A stretch of DNA of 64,000 nt from Neobacillus niacini (GTDB lineage Bacteria; Bacillota; Bacilli; Bacillales; Cytobacillaceae), in contig NZ_JAUSZN010000001.1 in NCBI RefSeq assembly GCF_030817595.1, forward strand, positions 4,256,001 to 4,320,000. Reading direction: 5' to 3'. A program made the position numbers and the translations under genes. This document shows, piece by piece, positions 56,599-64,000 of the stretch. The notes beneath the pieces were generated by a model. It saw nothing but the letters and a program-made list of their open reading frames with translations. It did not search any database and had not been told where the DNA came from. Position 1 is the stretch's first letter, and each line of letters opens with the position of its first letter.

Positions 56599-58098
56599 TT
56601 ATTTTCTAAACTCTCTTAATTGTTCATTTAATTCCTTAGTTTGTAAATAAACCTGTTTGTAGATTGTAAATAGTTTCTGATAAGCTTCAACGTTTTCTTG
56701 AATAGGGTAATAGGTCTTGGCTGTTTGAATAAATTCCTCCGCACATTCTTTAAGTGATGGGTACCAGCCACAGCCATATGCCGCTAACATTGCCGCACCC
56801 ATTCCAGGGCCTTGTTCGCTCGTAAGCTTTTCAATTTTTGCATTGAAGATATCCGCCTGCATTTGCAGCCATGTGTCATTCTTAGCGCCTCCGCCAATTG
56901 AGACGATGGAATCAATGGTCTTCCCACTGCTTCTAAAAATATCAATCGATTCATTTAATGAAAATGTTATTCCCTCAAGGACTGCACGAGCAAAGTGTTT
57001 ACGCTCATGCGCAGCGTCGATTCCAATAAAGCTACCGCGAATATTTGAGTCCGCATGTGGAGTTCTTTCGCCAACAATGTACGGCGTAAATAACAATCCA
57101 TTGCTGCCAGCCGGAACCTCATCCACACCTGATAAAAATTGCTCAAAGTTTTCTTCCTTCGCAAATGTATCTTTAAACCAGCTTAAGCTATAGCCAGCAG
57201 CTAGAGTTACGCCCATTGTATAGTAAGTATTTTCTTCACCATGGTTAAAGTAGTGAACCTTGCCTTCAAAGTCGAGGTCATTTCTTTTTTCATAAGAAAG
57301 AACAACACCAGAGGTACCGATACTTGCTAATGTTTTTCCTTCCGATAATATTCCTGATCCGATTGCGCCACAAGCATTGTCGGCTCCACCAGCGAATACC
57401 TTAACAGCTTCTGATAATCCTGTTGCTTGCGCAATTTCTGCTGTTATCGTACCAACGAACGCATGGGATTCTACTAAAGCTGGACACAAATCAGCTGAAA
57501 GACCAAAGGCGTCTAACACTTCACCGCTCCACTCCCGCTCGGCAACGTTTAGCAATAACGTTCCCGCGGCATCGGAATACTCCATCTGGATATTCCCTGT
57601 AAGCCGGTAACGAAGATAATCTTTTGGAAGTACGAATAGTTTTGCGCGTTGAAAAATTTCTGGTTCATTTTCTTTTACCCAAAGAATTTTTGGTAAAGTA
57701 AAGCCTTCTAACGCTGGATTTTTCGTTACTTCTAATAAACGCTCCCTGCCCATAACGTCATAAATTTCCTGACATTGTTTTGTGGTTCTTGTGTCATTCC
57801 ACAAGATCGCGTTTCTTAATACTTGATTGTTTTTATCTAATAAAACTAAGCCGTGCATTTGTCCGGAGAAGCTGATTCCTTCAATATCGTTTACGTCTCC
57901 ATCGAATTGCTGTAATAGTTCCTTTAATCCTGCTGTTGTTTTTTCTACCCATTCTTCTGGGTTTTGTTCACTGTAGCCTGATTTTTCAATTATCAAAGGA
58001 TATGATTTAGAAACTTCCTTACACACTTCACCTTTTTGATTCACAAGTAGGATTTTTACGGCACTCGTTCCAAGGTCAACTCCAATTACATACTTCAT
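56599..58098 (-). CDS. xylB: Xylulokinase
   Basis: 499 residues, FGGY kinase. MKYVIGVDLGTSAVKILLV is the phosphate-1 loop; SGQMHGLVLLD, WNDTRT, GGADNACGAIG and GGGAKNDTWLQMQADIF follow in order. Phosphorylates D-xylulose to enter the pentose phosphate pathway. ATG 58096-58098 is preferred over an ATG three codons upstream because the AAGG ribosome binding site is then well placed. Downstream of xylA across a terminator-like hairpin. Confidence 0.94.
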   Translation of the reverse strand: MKYVIGVDLGTSAVKILLVNQKGEVCKEVSKSYPLIIEKSGYSEQNPEEWVEKTTAGLKELLQQFDGDVNDIEGISFSGQMHGLVLLDKNNQVLRNAILWNDTRTTKQCQEIYDVMGRERLLEVTKNPALEGFTLPKILWVKENEPEIFQRAKLFVLPKDYLRYRLTGNIQMEYSDAAGTLLLNVAEREWSGEVLDAFGLSADLCPALVESHAFVGTITAEIAQATGLSEAVKVFAGGADNACGAIGSGILSEGKTLASIGTSGVVLSYEKRNDLDFEGKVHYFNHGEENTYYTMGVTLAAGYSLSWFKDTFAKEENFEQFLSGVDEVPAGSNGLLFTPYIVGERTPHADSNIRGSFIGIDAAHERKHFARAVLEGITFSLNESIDIFRSSGKTIDSIVSIGGGAKNDTWLQMQADIFNAKIEKLTSEQGPGMGAAMLAAYGCGWYPSLKECAEEFIQTAKTYYPIQENVEAYQKLFTIYKQVYLQTKELNEQLREFRK

Positions 58099-58115
58099 CC
58101 TTATCATCCTTTTCT

Positions 58116-58154
58116 AAAAAAAGTGCTGGAGTAATAGGCTGCCAGCACTTTTTT
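58116..58154 (-). terminator. Terminator-like hairpin between xylA and xylB
   Basis: Minus strand AAAAAAGTGCTGG and CCAGCACTTTTTTT form a 13-bp stem with a 12-base loop and a T-run. It lies within the xylAB operon, so it probably lowers xylB relative to xylA. Confidence 0.85.
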
Positions 58155-58175
58155 CATGTTTATATTGAGTATAGA

Positions 58176-59507
58176 TTAAACTGTTACACTTGAAAGTGTT
58201 TCTAGTAAATATTGATTGATTAGAGCCTTTAGGCGCTCTGTTCTACCTGATGTATTCTTGATTTCTGTTAATCCAAGGGCATAAGCTTCAAGCTCACGGA
58301 AGTTAGTTTTTCCTTCGACGATCTCTAAGCCAATTCCTTTTGTATAGCTGCTGTAGCGTTCTTCAATAAAGCTATCAAGTACTTTATCTTCGATTAGCTT
58401 GTTAGCAACTTTAAGGCCGATTGCAAATGCATCCATACCAGCGATGTGTGCGTGGAACAGATCTTCTGCTTCGAATGAACCTCTTCTTACTTTCGCGTCA
58501 AAGTTCAATCCGCCTTTTCCTAAACCACCATTTTTGAGGATTTCATACATAGCCAATGTGTTCGTGTAAAGATCAGTTGGGAACTCATCTGTATCCCACC
58601 CAAGTAGTGTATCACCTTGGTTAGCGTCAACCGATCCTAACATTCCGTTAATACGAGCTGTTCTTAACTCATGCTCAAATGTGTGACCAGCCAAAGTAGC
58701 GTGGTTTGCTTCAATATTAAACTTGAAGTAGTCTGTTAGGTCATATTTTTGTAAGAATGCTAGACCAGTAGCCACATCAAAATCATATTGGTGTTTTGTA
58801 GGCTCTTTTGGTTTTGGCTCGATTAAGAATGGAACGTTTAAGCCGATTTCTTTTGCATAATCTACTGCCATATGGAAGAAGCGTGCTAAGTTATCTTGCT
58901 CAAGCTTCATGTTTGTATTTAAAAGTGTTTCGTAACCTTCACGTCCGCCCCAGAAAACGTAGTTTTCGGCACCAAGTTCTTTTGCTACTTCCAATGCCTT
59001 TTTCACTTTTGCTGCAGAGTATGCGAATACATCTGCATTTGGAGAGGTTGCAGCACCATGAACATAACGTGGGTTAGAGAACATGTTGGCTGTGTTCCAA
59101 AGCAATTTCGTTTTACTAGTTTTCATGTATTCCTTAATCATACCTACAATAACATCTTGATTTTCATTTGTTTCTTTTAAAGTGCTTCCTTCTGGTGCAA
59201 TATCAACATCATGGAAAGCAAAGAAAGGAACATTTAATTTTTCAAAAAGTTCGAATGCTGCTTCCACACGTGCCTTAGCTAAATCTAATCCTTTTAAGTG
59301 ATCCCAAGGACGGATAGCTGTACCTACACCAAATGGATCTGTACCATCTGCTGTAAATGTGTGCCAGTAAGCAACAGAGAAGCGTAGAATTTCTTCCATT
59401 GTCTTACCATTTATTAATTCTTCTGGATTATAATACTTAAACGCTAAAGGATTTTTAGATGATGCGCCTTCAAATTGAATTTTGTTAACTGTTTCGAAAT
59501 AAGCCAT
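58176..59507 (-). CDS. xylA: Xylose isomerase
   Basis: 443 residues, class II xylose isomerase. Catalytic FHDVD (H99-D102), [10 protein letters not shown], the metal site [14 protein letters not shown] and the N-terminal [15 protein letters not shown] insertion of the long form are present. Converts D-xylose to D-xylulose. CTAGGAGGAATAACC precedes the ATG. Divergent from xylR, with XylR operator, cre site and a structured leader in between. Confidence 0.96.
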   Translation of the reverse strand: MAYFETVNKIQFEGASSKNPLAFKYYNPEELINGKTMEEILRFSVAYWHTFTADGTDPFGVGTAIRPWDHLKGLDLAKARVEAAFELFEKLNVPFFAFHDVDIAPEGSTLKETNENQDVIVGMIKEYMKTSKTKLLWNTANMFSNPRYVHGAATSPNADVFAYSAAKVKKALEVAKELGAENYVFWGGREGYETLLNTNMKLEQDNLARFFHMAVDYAKEIGLNVPFLIEPKPKEPTKHQYDFDVATGLAFLQKYDLTDYFKFNIEANHATLAGHTFEHELRTARINGMLGSVDANQGDTLLGWDTDEFPTDLYTNTLAMYEILKNGGLGKGGLNFDAKVRRGSFEAEDLFHAHIAGMDAFAIGLKVANKLIEDKVLDSFIEERYSSYTKGIGLEIVEGKTNFRELEAYALGLTEIKNTSGRTERLKALINQYLLETLSSVTV

Positions 59508-59542
59508 TTGGTTATTCCTCCTAGTAGTTGGTTTGATTTTAC

Positions 59543-59599
59543 GGTAACAGATTGATATGTAAATGCTTACAAGATTTGTCTTGCTCTTAATCTGTTACC
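59543..59599 (-). promoter_or_regulatory. xylA leader stem-loop
   Basis: GGTAACAGATT (59543-59553) and AATCTGTTACC (59589-59599) are perfect 11-bp complements that enclose the cre site. In the transcript this forms a long hairpin close to the 5' end, probably an mRNA stabiliser. Confidence 0.65.
59558..59571. promoter_or_regulatory. CcpA cre site of xylA
   Basis: Minus strand TGTAAGCATTTACA matches the cre consensus TGWAARCGYTWNCW at 13 of 14 positions. It lies downstream of the transcription start, a road-block position for catabolite repression. Confidence 0.7.
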
Positions 59600-59605
59600 T
59601 TTGTT

Positions 59606-59634
59606 TAATCAGATTATAGCAAGGTAATCTTAGT
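59606..59634 (-). promoter_or_regulatory. xylA sigma-A promoter
   Basis: Minus strand TAGACA, 17 bases, TATAAT. The -35 lies inside the XylR operator. Confidence 0.75.
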
Positions 59635-59655
59635 TTGTCTATTGAATAAACTAAG
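59629..59655. promoter_or_regulatory. XylR operator 1
   Basis: A 27-bp imperfect palindrome, CTTAGTTTGTC at the left and GAATAAACTAAG at the right, resembling the B. subtilis operator TTAGTTTGTT...AACAAACTAA. It covers the xylA -35, so bound XylR blocks transcription until xylose is present. Confidence 0.85.
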
Positions 59656-59770
59656 ATTTTATAAAAATTTTTATAAGACTCAAATTAGCTTTTGTTAAAA
59701 GTGATTGCCTTCCCTTATAAAAGGCAATAATAAGCCCATAATAACACCGGTCTGTATCATTGTATATTCA

Positions 59771-59785
59771 ATAAACAAAGTTTAT
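59771..59785. promoter_or_regulatory. Possible second XylR site, xylR promoter region
   Basis: ATAAAC and GTTTAT flank AAA; the half CAATAAACAAAG matches ten of twelve bases of the operator 1 half GAATAAACTAAG. It lies about 40 bases before xylR and could mediate autoregulation. Confidence 0.5.
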
Positions 59786-59824
59786 GCTACTATTAAGATA
59801 CTACCAAATAAGGAGTTTTTATAA

Positions 59825-60985
59825 GTGGTAACCATGACATGGAATCAACAAATAGTTAAAAAAAATAATAAAGCACTGGTATTACAATTAATTATGGAAA
59901 AGGAGCCGATTTCAAGGGCGGACATTGCTCAGGTATCTGGTTTACATAAGGCAACTGTTTCTTCTCTTGTAAATGAATTATTAGAAGAAGAACTTATTTT
60001 TGAATCAGGACCAGGTGAATCAAGTGGCGGGCGACGGCCCGTTATCCTTCACTTTAATAAAGTGGCAGGATATGCAATTGGAATTGATATCGGGGTAAAC
60101 TATGTATTATGTGTACTGACCGATTTAAAAGGCAATATTTTAATAGAAAAAAATCAACTGGTTAATCGAACTCCCTATCCAACGATTTTAAGCACTGTTC
60201 AGAACATGGTCCAGTCGGTTATCGATGAAATGCCTAGCAGCAGGTATGGAGTTATAGGTATAGGAGTCGGTGTTCCTGGAATTGTGAACAAAGAGGGCTC
60301 TGTCCTTCTTGCTCCAAACTTAGGCTGGACAAATATACAGTTAAAAGTGGATCTCGAAAAGATATTCCAAGTTCCTGTGATTATTGAGAATGAGGCAAAT
60401 GCCGGGGCCTTTGGTGAACAACAGTTTGGTGCTGGCCAAGACTATCAAAACATTATTTATATTAGTGCTGGGATTGGTATCGGTGTAGGAATTATTTTAA
60501 ATAAAGATTTATATCAGGGCAAAAATGGATTCTCAGGTGAAATGGGACACATGATTATCGATATTGACGGAAAACCATGCAGTTGTGGCAGCCGAGGCTG
60601 TTGGGAAGCATATGCTTCTGAACATGCCCTGCTGGAGATGGCTGGTGAAAACACAGATACACTTGAATCTTTAATACACCAAGCAGAAAATGGTGATGAG
60701 GCCGTCAAGAATCTATTCCGAAAAATCGGTGGTTATCTTGGATATGGTATCAATAACATTATCAATACCTTTAACCCTGATCAGGTAATCGTGGGTAATC
60801 GATTAGCTTTAACAAAAGAATGGATAGAGGAGCCAATTCGAAATACCATTAAAAATCACACACTCACCCATCATCAACATGAAATGAAGCTGGATTTTTC
60901 CGGACTTGGAAAGTATTCGACCGTATTAGGTGTTTCTGCTTTTGTGGTTGAAAATTTCATAAAAGAAGAATCCAGAGTTTTATAA
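59825..60985 (+). CDS. xylR: Xylose repressor XylR (ROK family)
   Basis: 386 residues. An N-terminal winged helix-turn-helix (SRADIAQVSGLHKATVSSLV) is joined to a ROK sugar-binding domain with GIDIGVNYV, ENEANAGAFGE and the zinc motif CSCGSRGCWEAY. It represses xylAB until xylose binds. The GTG at 59825 has AAGGAG nine bases upstream; an ATG three codons in is possible. Divergent from xylA. Confidence 0.94.
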   Translation: MVTMTWNQQIVKKNNKALVLQLIMEKEPISRADIAQVSGLHKATVSSLVNELLEEELIFESGPGESSGGRRPVILHFNKVAGYAIGIDIGVNYVLCVLTDLKGNILIEKNQLVNRTPYPTILSTVQNMVQSVIDEMPSSRYGVIGIGVGVPGIVNKEGSVLLAPNLGWTNIQLKVDLEKIFQVPVIIENEANAGAFGEQQFGAGQDYQNIIYISAGIGIGVGIILNKDLYQGKNGFSGEMGHMIIDIDGKPCSCGSRGCWEAYASEHALLEMAGENTDTLESLIHQAENGDEAVKNLFRKIGGYLGYGINNIINTFNPDQVIVGNRLALTKEWIEEPIRNTIKNHTLTHHQHEMKLDFSGLGKYSTVLGVSAFVVENFIKEESRVL

Positions 60986-61114
60986 TCTTACCCATGCGAG
61001 TTTCCCCTCTTTTTTAAGAGGGGGAAAAAAAGTTAGTTGTTCGGATATACAAAGTCCATTAACATCAGTTATAATAAATTTGTAAATCACTATATTATTC
61101 GATGGGGAGATATT

Positions 61115-62101
61115 ATGGAGAAAAACTCAAAACCAAATGAGCCTTTAGTTACACACATTTACACCGCAGATCCTTCCGCACATGTGTTTGAAGGAAAGCT
61201 TTATATTTATCCATCTCATGACCTAGATCACGATGAACCTTCTAATGATAATGGCGACCAATATAAAATGGAAGATTACCATGTCCTATCTATGGATGAT
61301 GTTACCTCACCTGTTGTTGACCACGGGGAAGCGCTTCATGTAAAAGATGTTCCATGGGCTTCTAAACAAATGTGGGCACCTGATGCAGCTTACAAAAATA
61401 ACACATATTATTTATTCTTCCCAGCAAGGGATAAAGATGGCATATTCAGAATTGGTGTCGCAACAAGCCCTAATCCTTCAGGTCCTTTTACTCCAGAGGA
61501 AAACTACATACCAGGCAGCTTCAGCATTGACCCAGCTGTACTGGTGGATGAAGATTCAAAAGCCTATGTTTATTTCGGCGGCCTTTGGGGAGGTCAGTTG
61601 GAAAAGTGGCAGACTGGTACATTTGTTCCTGACGCAGAAGGCCCCGCACCAGATGCGCCTGCATTAGGACCAAGAGTAGCTGAACTAAGCGATGACATGC
61701 TTACTTTCAAAAGTGAGCCAAAAGAAATTTCCATTGTTGACGAAGATGGCAGCCCGATTCTTGCAAGTGACGAAGAAAGAAGATATTTTGAAGGTCCATG
61801 GGTTCACAAATACAATGGTCTTTACTATCTATCTTATTCAACTGGTACAACCCATAAAATTGTTTATGCGGTAAGTGATAACCCACAAGGTCCATTTGTG
61901 TTTAAAGGTACGATTCTTACCCCTGTTATTGGCTGGACCACACATCATTCAATTGTTGAGTTTAATGATAAATGGTACCTGTTCTATCACGATTGCGAGT
62001 TATCAGATGGTGTGAACCATAAGCGTTCTGTGAAGTACACGGAACTAAAATATAACAGTGATGGAACCATTCAAACGATTGACCCTTACGGAGATAAATA
62101 G
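61115..62101 (+). CDS. Glycoside hydrolase family 43 (beta-xylosidase / alpha-L-arabinofuranosidase type)
   Basis: 328 residues forming a single five-bladed beta-propeller. Candidate catalytic residues: Asp19 in TADPSAHVFEGKLY (base), Asp in FSIDPAVLVDED (pKa modulator) and Glu in YFEGPWVHKY (acid). No signal peptide, so it acts on imported xylo- or arabinoxylo-oligosaccharides. Whether it prefers xylose or arabinose ends cannot be told from sequence. ATG 61115 with GGGGAG upstream is preferred to the longer frame. A hairpin without T-tract (61001-61027) lies between xylR and this gene. Confidence 0.9.
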   Translation: MEKNSKPNEPLVTHIYTADPSAHVFEGKLYIYPSHDLDHDEPSNDNGDQYKMEDYHVLSMDDVTSPVVDHGEALHVKDVPWASKQMWAPDAAYKNNTYYLFFPARDKDGIFRIGVATSPNPSGPFTPEENYIPGSFSIDPAVLVDEDSKAYVYFGGLWGGQLEKWQTGTFVPDAEGPAPDAPALGPRVAELSDDMLTFKSEPKEISIVDEDGSPILASDEERRYFEGPWVHKYNGLYYLSYSTGTTHKIVYAVSDNPQGPFVFKGTILTPVIGWTTHHSIVEFNDKWYLFYHDCELSDGVNHKRSVKYTELKYNSDGTIQTIDPYGDK

Positions 62102-62108
62102 GCAGATT

Positions 62109-62143
62109 AAAAGCTGGCTTCATAGTTGAAGCCAGCTTTTTTA
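62109..62143. terminator. Terminator between GH43 gene and tmk
   Basis: AAAAGCTGGCTTCA and TGAAGCCAGCTTTT form a 14-bp stem around TAGT, with T-runs on both sides, between convergent genes. Confidence 0.92.
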
Positions 62144-62148
62144 AGGTG

Positions 62149-62772
62149 CTATTTAAGTCTCGCTGCCAATACTTCATTAATATCAGCCATTACTTCTTCC
62201 ACTTCCTGATTGGCGTCGATTCTAATCATTCTTTCTGGAAACATCTTCATTACTTCTTCATAGCCTTCCCGAACGCTAAGATGGAAATTTATTTCTTCTA
62301 AATCTAATCTATTTATTTCTCTTTCTTTATTTTTGGCAATTCGACTTAACCCTATCTTAGGGTCTAAATCCAAGTAAAGAGTTAAATCCGGCATTAGGTC
62401 ACCAATTGCAAATTTATTAATGGAAAAGACCTCACTAATACCTAACCCTCTAGCAAATCCCTGATAGGCTAGGCTGCTATCTACAAACCGATCACATAAA
62501 ACAATTTTGCCTTCATTAAGAGACGGGATCACCTTTTCCACTAAATGCTGCCTTCTTGCTGCAGCATAGAGGAGGGCTTCTGTTCTCCCCTCCATTTTAG
62601 TATTGTTTTTATCTAGAATAACGGAACGTATTTGCTCTGCTATATCAATTCCTCCTGGCTCTCTTGTTACAACTACCTTTTTTCCACTAGTCTCTAACGA
62701 CTCTTTTATGAAATTAATGATTGTCGATTTGCCAGATCCCTCGACACCTTCAAGGGTAATAAAGTAACTCAT
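62149..62772 (-). CDS. tmk: Thymidylate kinase
   Basis: 207 residues. Phosphorylates dTMP. P-loop [11 protein letters not shown] (7-17), the DRx motif [13 protein letters not shown] and TREPGG are all present. ATG 62770-62772 has GGAGAAG upstream; an ATG six codons earlier has none. It follows the yaaO-like gene by 27 bases. In B. subtilis darA comes next; here the xylose island does. Confidence 0.94.
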   Translation of the reverse strand: MSYFITLEGVEGSGKSTIINFIKESLETSGKKVVVTREPGGIDIAEQIRSVILDKNNTKMEGRTEALLYAAARRQHLVEKVIPSLNEGKIVLCDRFVDSSLAYQGFARGLGISEVFSINKFAIGDLMPDLTLYLDLDPKIGLSRIAKNKEREINRLDLEEINFHLSVREGYEEVMKMFPERMIRIDANQEVEEVMADINEVLAARLK

Positions 62773-62799
62773 ATAAACTTCTCCATTCATTTATTCAAT

Positions 62800-64000
62800 T
62801 TAATAACTTGTTCTTACTATGTTAATTTGATTTAAGTCTAGGAAGGAACCTCCTTGAAATCTCGCTCCGGTATTGATTAGCTGCGTTAGCTGCTTCACCT
62901 TTTCCTCCGTAATGAACTCCCCCATTAACAGAAGAGGAATTCCCGGCGGGTATGGAATAATCGTCTCTGCACATACCTGCCCCGCTGCTTCCGAAATGGG
63001 TATTAGCTGTTTCCCCATATTAGACAACTTGTCATGGGAAATTGCTAACTCAGATATCTTTCCTGTACTAACTAAAGTTTCATTCTCAATTGGATGATAA
63101 GGTATTTCCTCTAGCAGCGCTTTTATTTTTCTACCTGCTCTTACTAATGGATAGTCCTGGTTTTCCTTCAATAAGGGAAGGATAAATAGGACATTAAGTG
63201 GATCTGCTAATTCGGTATAGATTCCTAGCTCTTCAAATCTTTTCTGGAGTTCAAATCCACTTAACTTAGACCTTGACTGTATGGTTATTTTTAATGGATC
63301 CCCGGGTGGGTTAGGATACTCTAGTACCTTAATGCTTTGGATCGCTGAAAGCTCTTTTTTAAAATCCAATATTTCTTGTTTTAGGTATTCTAAATCGTTT
63401 CGATGATACGTTGCTAAATAGTTTCTGGCTATATCCAGTGAAGCCATGATAACGTATGATGGGCTGCTAGACTGAAGCATTTGCAGGTAGTCCTTCACCT
63501 TATCGAGGTTGACTCGTTCACTGTTTATATGTAAATAAGAACCCATAGTCATGGCCGGCAATGTTTTATGTGCTGAGTGCACAACCATATCTGCCCCTAA
63601 TTGAATTGCGGGTGCCGGAAAGGGCTCACCAATAATAAAATGAGGACCATGTGCCTCATCTACTAATACAGGTATGTTTTTAAGATGTGCAAGGTCAATG
63701 ATACTTTTTAAATCATATACCATACCATAATAATTTGGATAGGTTAAAACAACCGCTTTCGCATTTGGATAGAGGGAAATGGCTTTTTCCACAATTTTTT
63801 CTGCAACACCAGTTGATGTTTTCCATTCTGAATTATATTCAGGTTCTAAAAAAACGGGTCTGGCCTTAGCTAACTTAATAGCATTTAATACAGACTTATG
63901 GCAATTTCGTTGAACAAGGATAACATCATCCTTCTCACAAACTGACAGGATCATCGCTAAATTACCGACAGTTGATCCATTTACCAAGAAAAAACTTTTC
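62800..64000 (-). CDS. Orn/Lys/Arg decarboxylase family PLP enzyme (YaaO-like), partial
   Basis: 400 codons are visible; the gene continues past the right edge and lacks its first ~80 residues. The PLP lysine lies in HSAHKTLPAMT, with VDEAHGPHF and LVNGSTVGNLAMI upstream. The C-terminal domain ends with IPYPPGIPLLLMGE, typical of the family. B. subtilis YaaO lies at the same place before tmk; arginine decarboxylation (SpeA) is the activity of the close paralogue, so the exact substrate is open. Confidence 0.88.
   Translation of the reverse strand, partial: KSFFLVNGSTVGNLAMILSVCEKDDVILVQRNCHKSVLNAIKLAKARPVFLEPEYNSEWKTSTGVAEKIVEKAISLYPNAKAVVLTYPNYYGMVYDLKSIIDLAHLKNIPVLVDEAHGPHFIIGEPFPAPAIQLGADMVVHSAHKTLPAMTMGSYLHINSERVNLDKVKDYLQMLQSSSPSYVIMASLDIARNYLATYHRNDLEYLKQEILDFKKELSAIQSIKVLEYPNPPGDPLKITIQSRSKLSGFELQKRFEELGIYTELADPLNVLFILPLLKENQDYPLVRAGRKIKALLEEIPYHPIENETLVSTGKISELAISHDKLSNMGKQLIPISEAAGQVCAETIIPYPPGIPLLLMGEFITEEKVKQLTQLINTGARFQGGSFLDLNQINIVRTSY

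Noticed and set aside
61001..61027. Terminator after xylR
   Set aside because: TTTCCCCTCTT and AAGAGGGGGAAA pair well, but neither strand has a T-run after the stem, so it is not a normal intrinsic terminator. xylR may read into the GH43 gene.
45421..62148. Prophage or integrative element
   Set aside because: No integrase, phage, conjugation or tRNA-attachment features are seen; the content is purely metabolic.

Overview
The window is an origin-proximal chromosomal segment of an endospore-forming member of the Bacillaceae (a Bacillus/Neobacillus-like genome; the genus cannot be fixed from sequence alone). Read on the minus strand, from high to low coordinate, it follows the classical Bacillus subtilis order from yaaO-tmk through darA-holB-ricT-yabA, metG, yabE, rsmA, yabG, veg, spoVG, glmU-prs-ctc, mfd, spoVT, divIC, spoIIE, tilS-hpt-ftsH, coaX, hslO and cysK to the fol genes. 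Nearly all core genes lie on the minus strand, as expected for genes co-oriented with replication from an origin beyond the high-coordinate end.

1-9.4 kb: folate genes (folK partial, folB, folP), cysK, a PrsA-like foldase, hslO, coaX, ftsH, hpt and tilS. 9.5-24.5 kb: sporulation and cell-division block (yabT, yabS, spoIIE, a tRNA-Met, yabR, divIC, yabQ, yabP, rqcP, yabN, a SpoVB-like flippase, spoVT, mfd, fin). 24.6-38.2 kb: pth, ctc, prs, glmU, spoVG, ridA, purR, ispE, sspF, veg, yabG, a 52-bp tandem array, rsmA, rnmV, yabE, tatD. 38.3-45.4 kb: a consensus parS site inside the metG terminator, metG, abrB on the plus strand, rsmI, yabB, yabA, ricT, holB, darA. 45.4-62.1 kb: about 16.7 kb of accessory genes between darA and tmk, which are neighbours in B. 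subtilis. It holds a CUT1 sugar ABC transporter without ATPase, a YesMN-type two-component system, YesL, a polysaccharide deacetylase, an aldo/keto reductase, an Axe2-like acetylxylan esterase, a MATE pump, xylB, xylA, divergent xylR and a GH43 glycosidase: a xylo-oligosaccharide and xylose utilisation island. 62.1-64 kb: tmk and a partial YaaO-type decarboxylase.

Regulatory sequence is unusually legible. Visible candidates are a sigma-A promoter with a 21-bp spacer plus Spo0A boxes before spoIIE; sigma-H before spoVG; sigma-B before ctc; sigma-G before spoVT and fin; sigma-K before yabG; tandem promoters before veg; tandem Spo0A boxes before abrB; and XylR operators with a CcpA cre site before xylA. 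Most operons end in clear intrinsic terminators.

The least explained items are the 12.6-copy, exactly 52-bp intergenic array at 33633-34290; two families of short interspersed elements, one with GGCTGTGTT-type terminal inverted repeats and an 8-bp target duplication at one copy, the other GC-rich, sitting flush against gene ends and in one case nested in itself; and parS embedded in a terminator hairpin. Relative to the B. subtilis order as remembered, pabBAC, yaaR, yazA and a tRNA-Glu are missing from their usual places.
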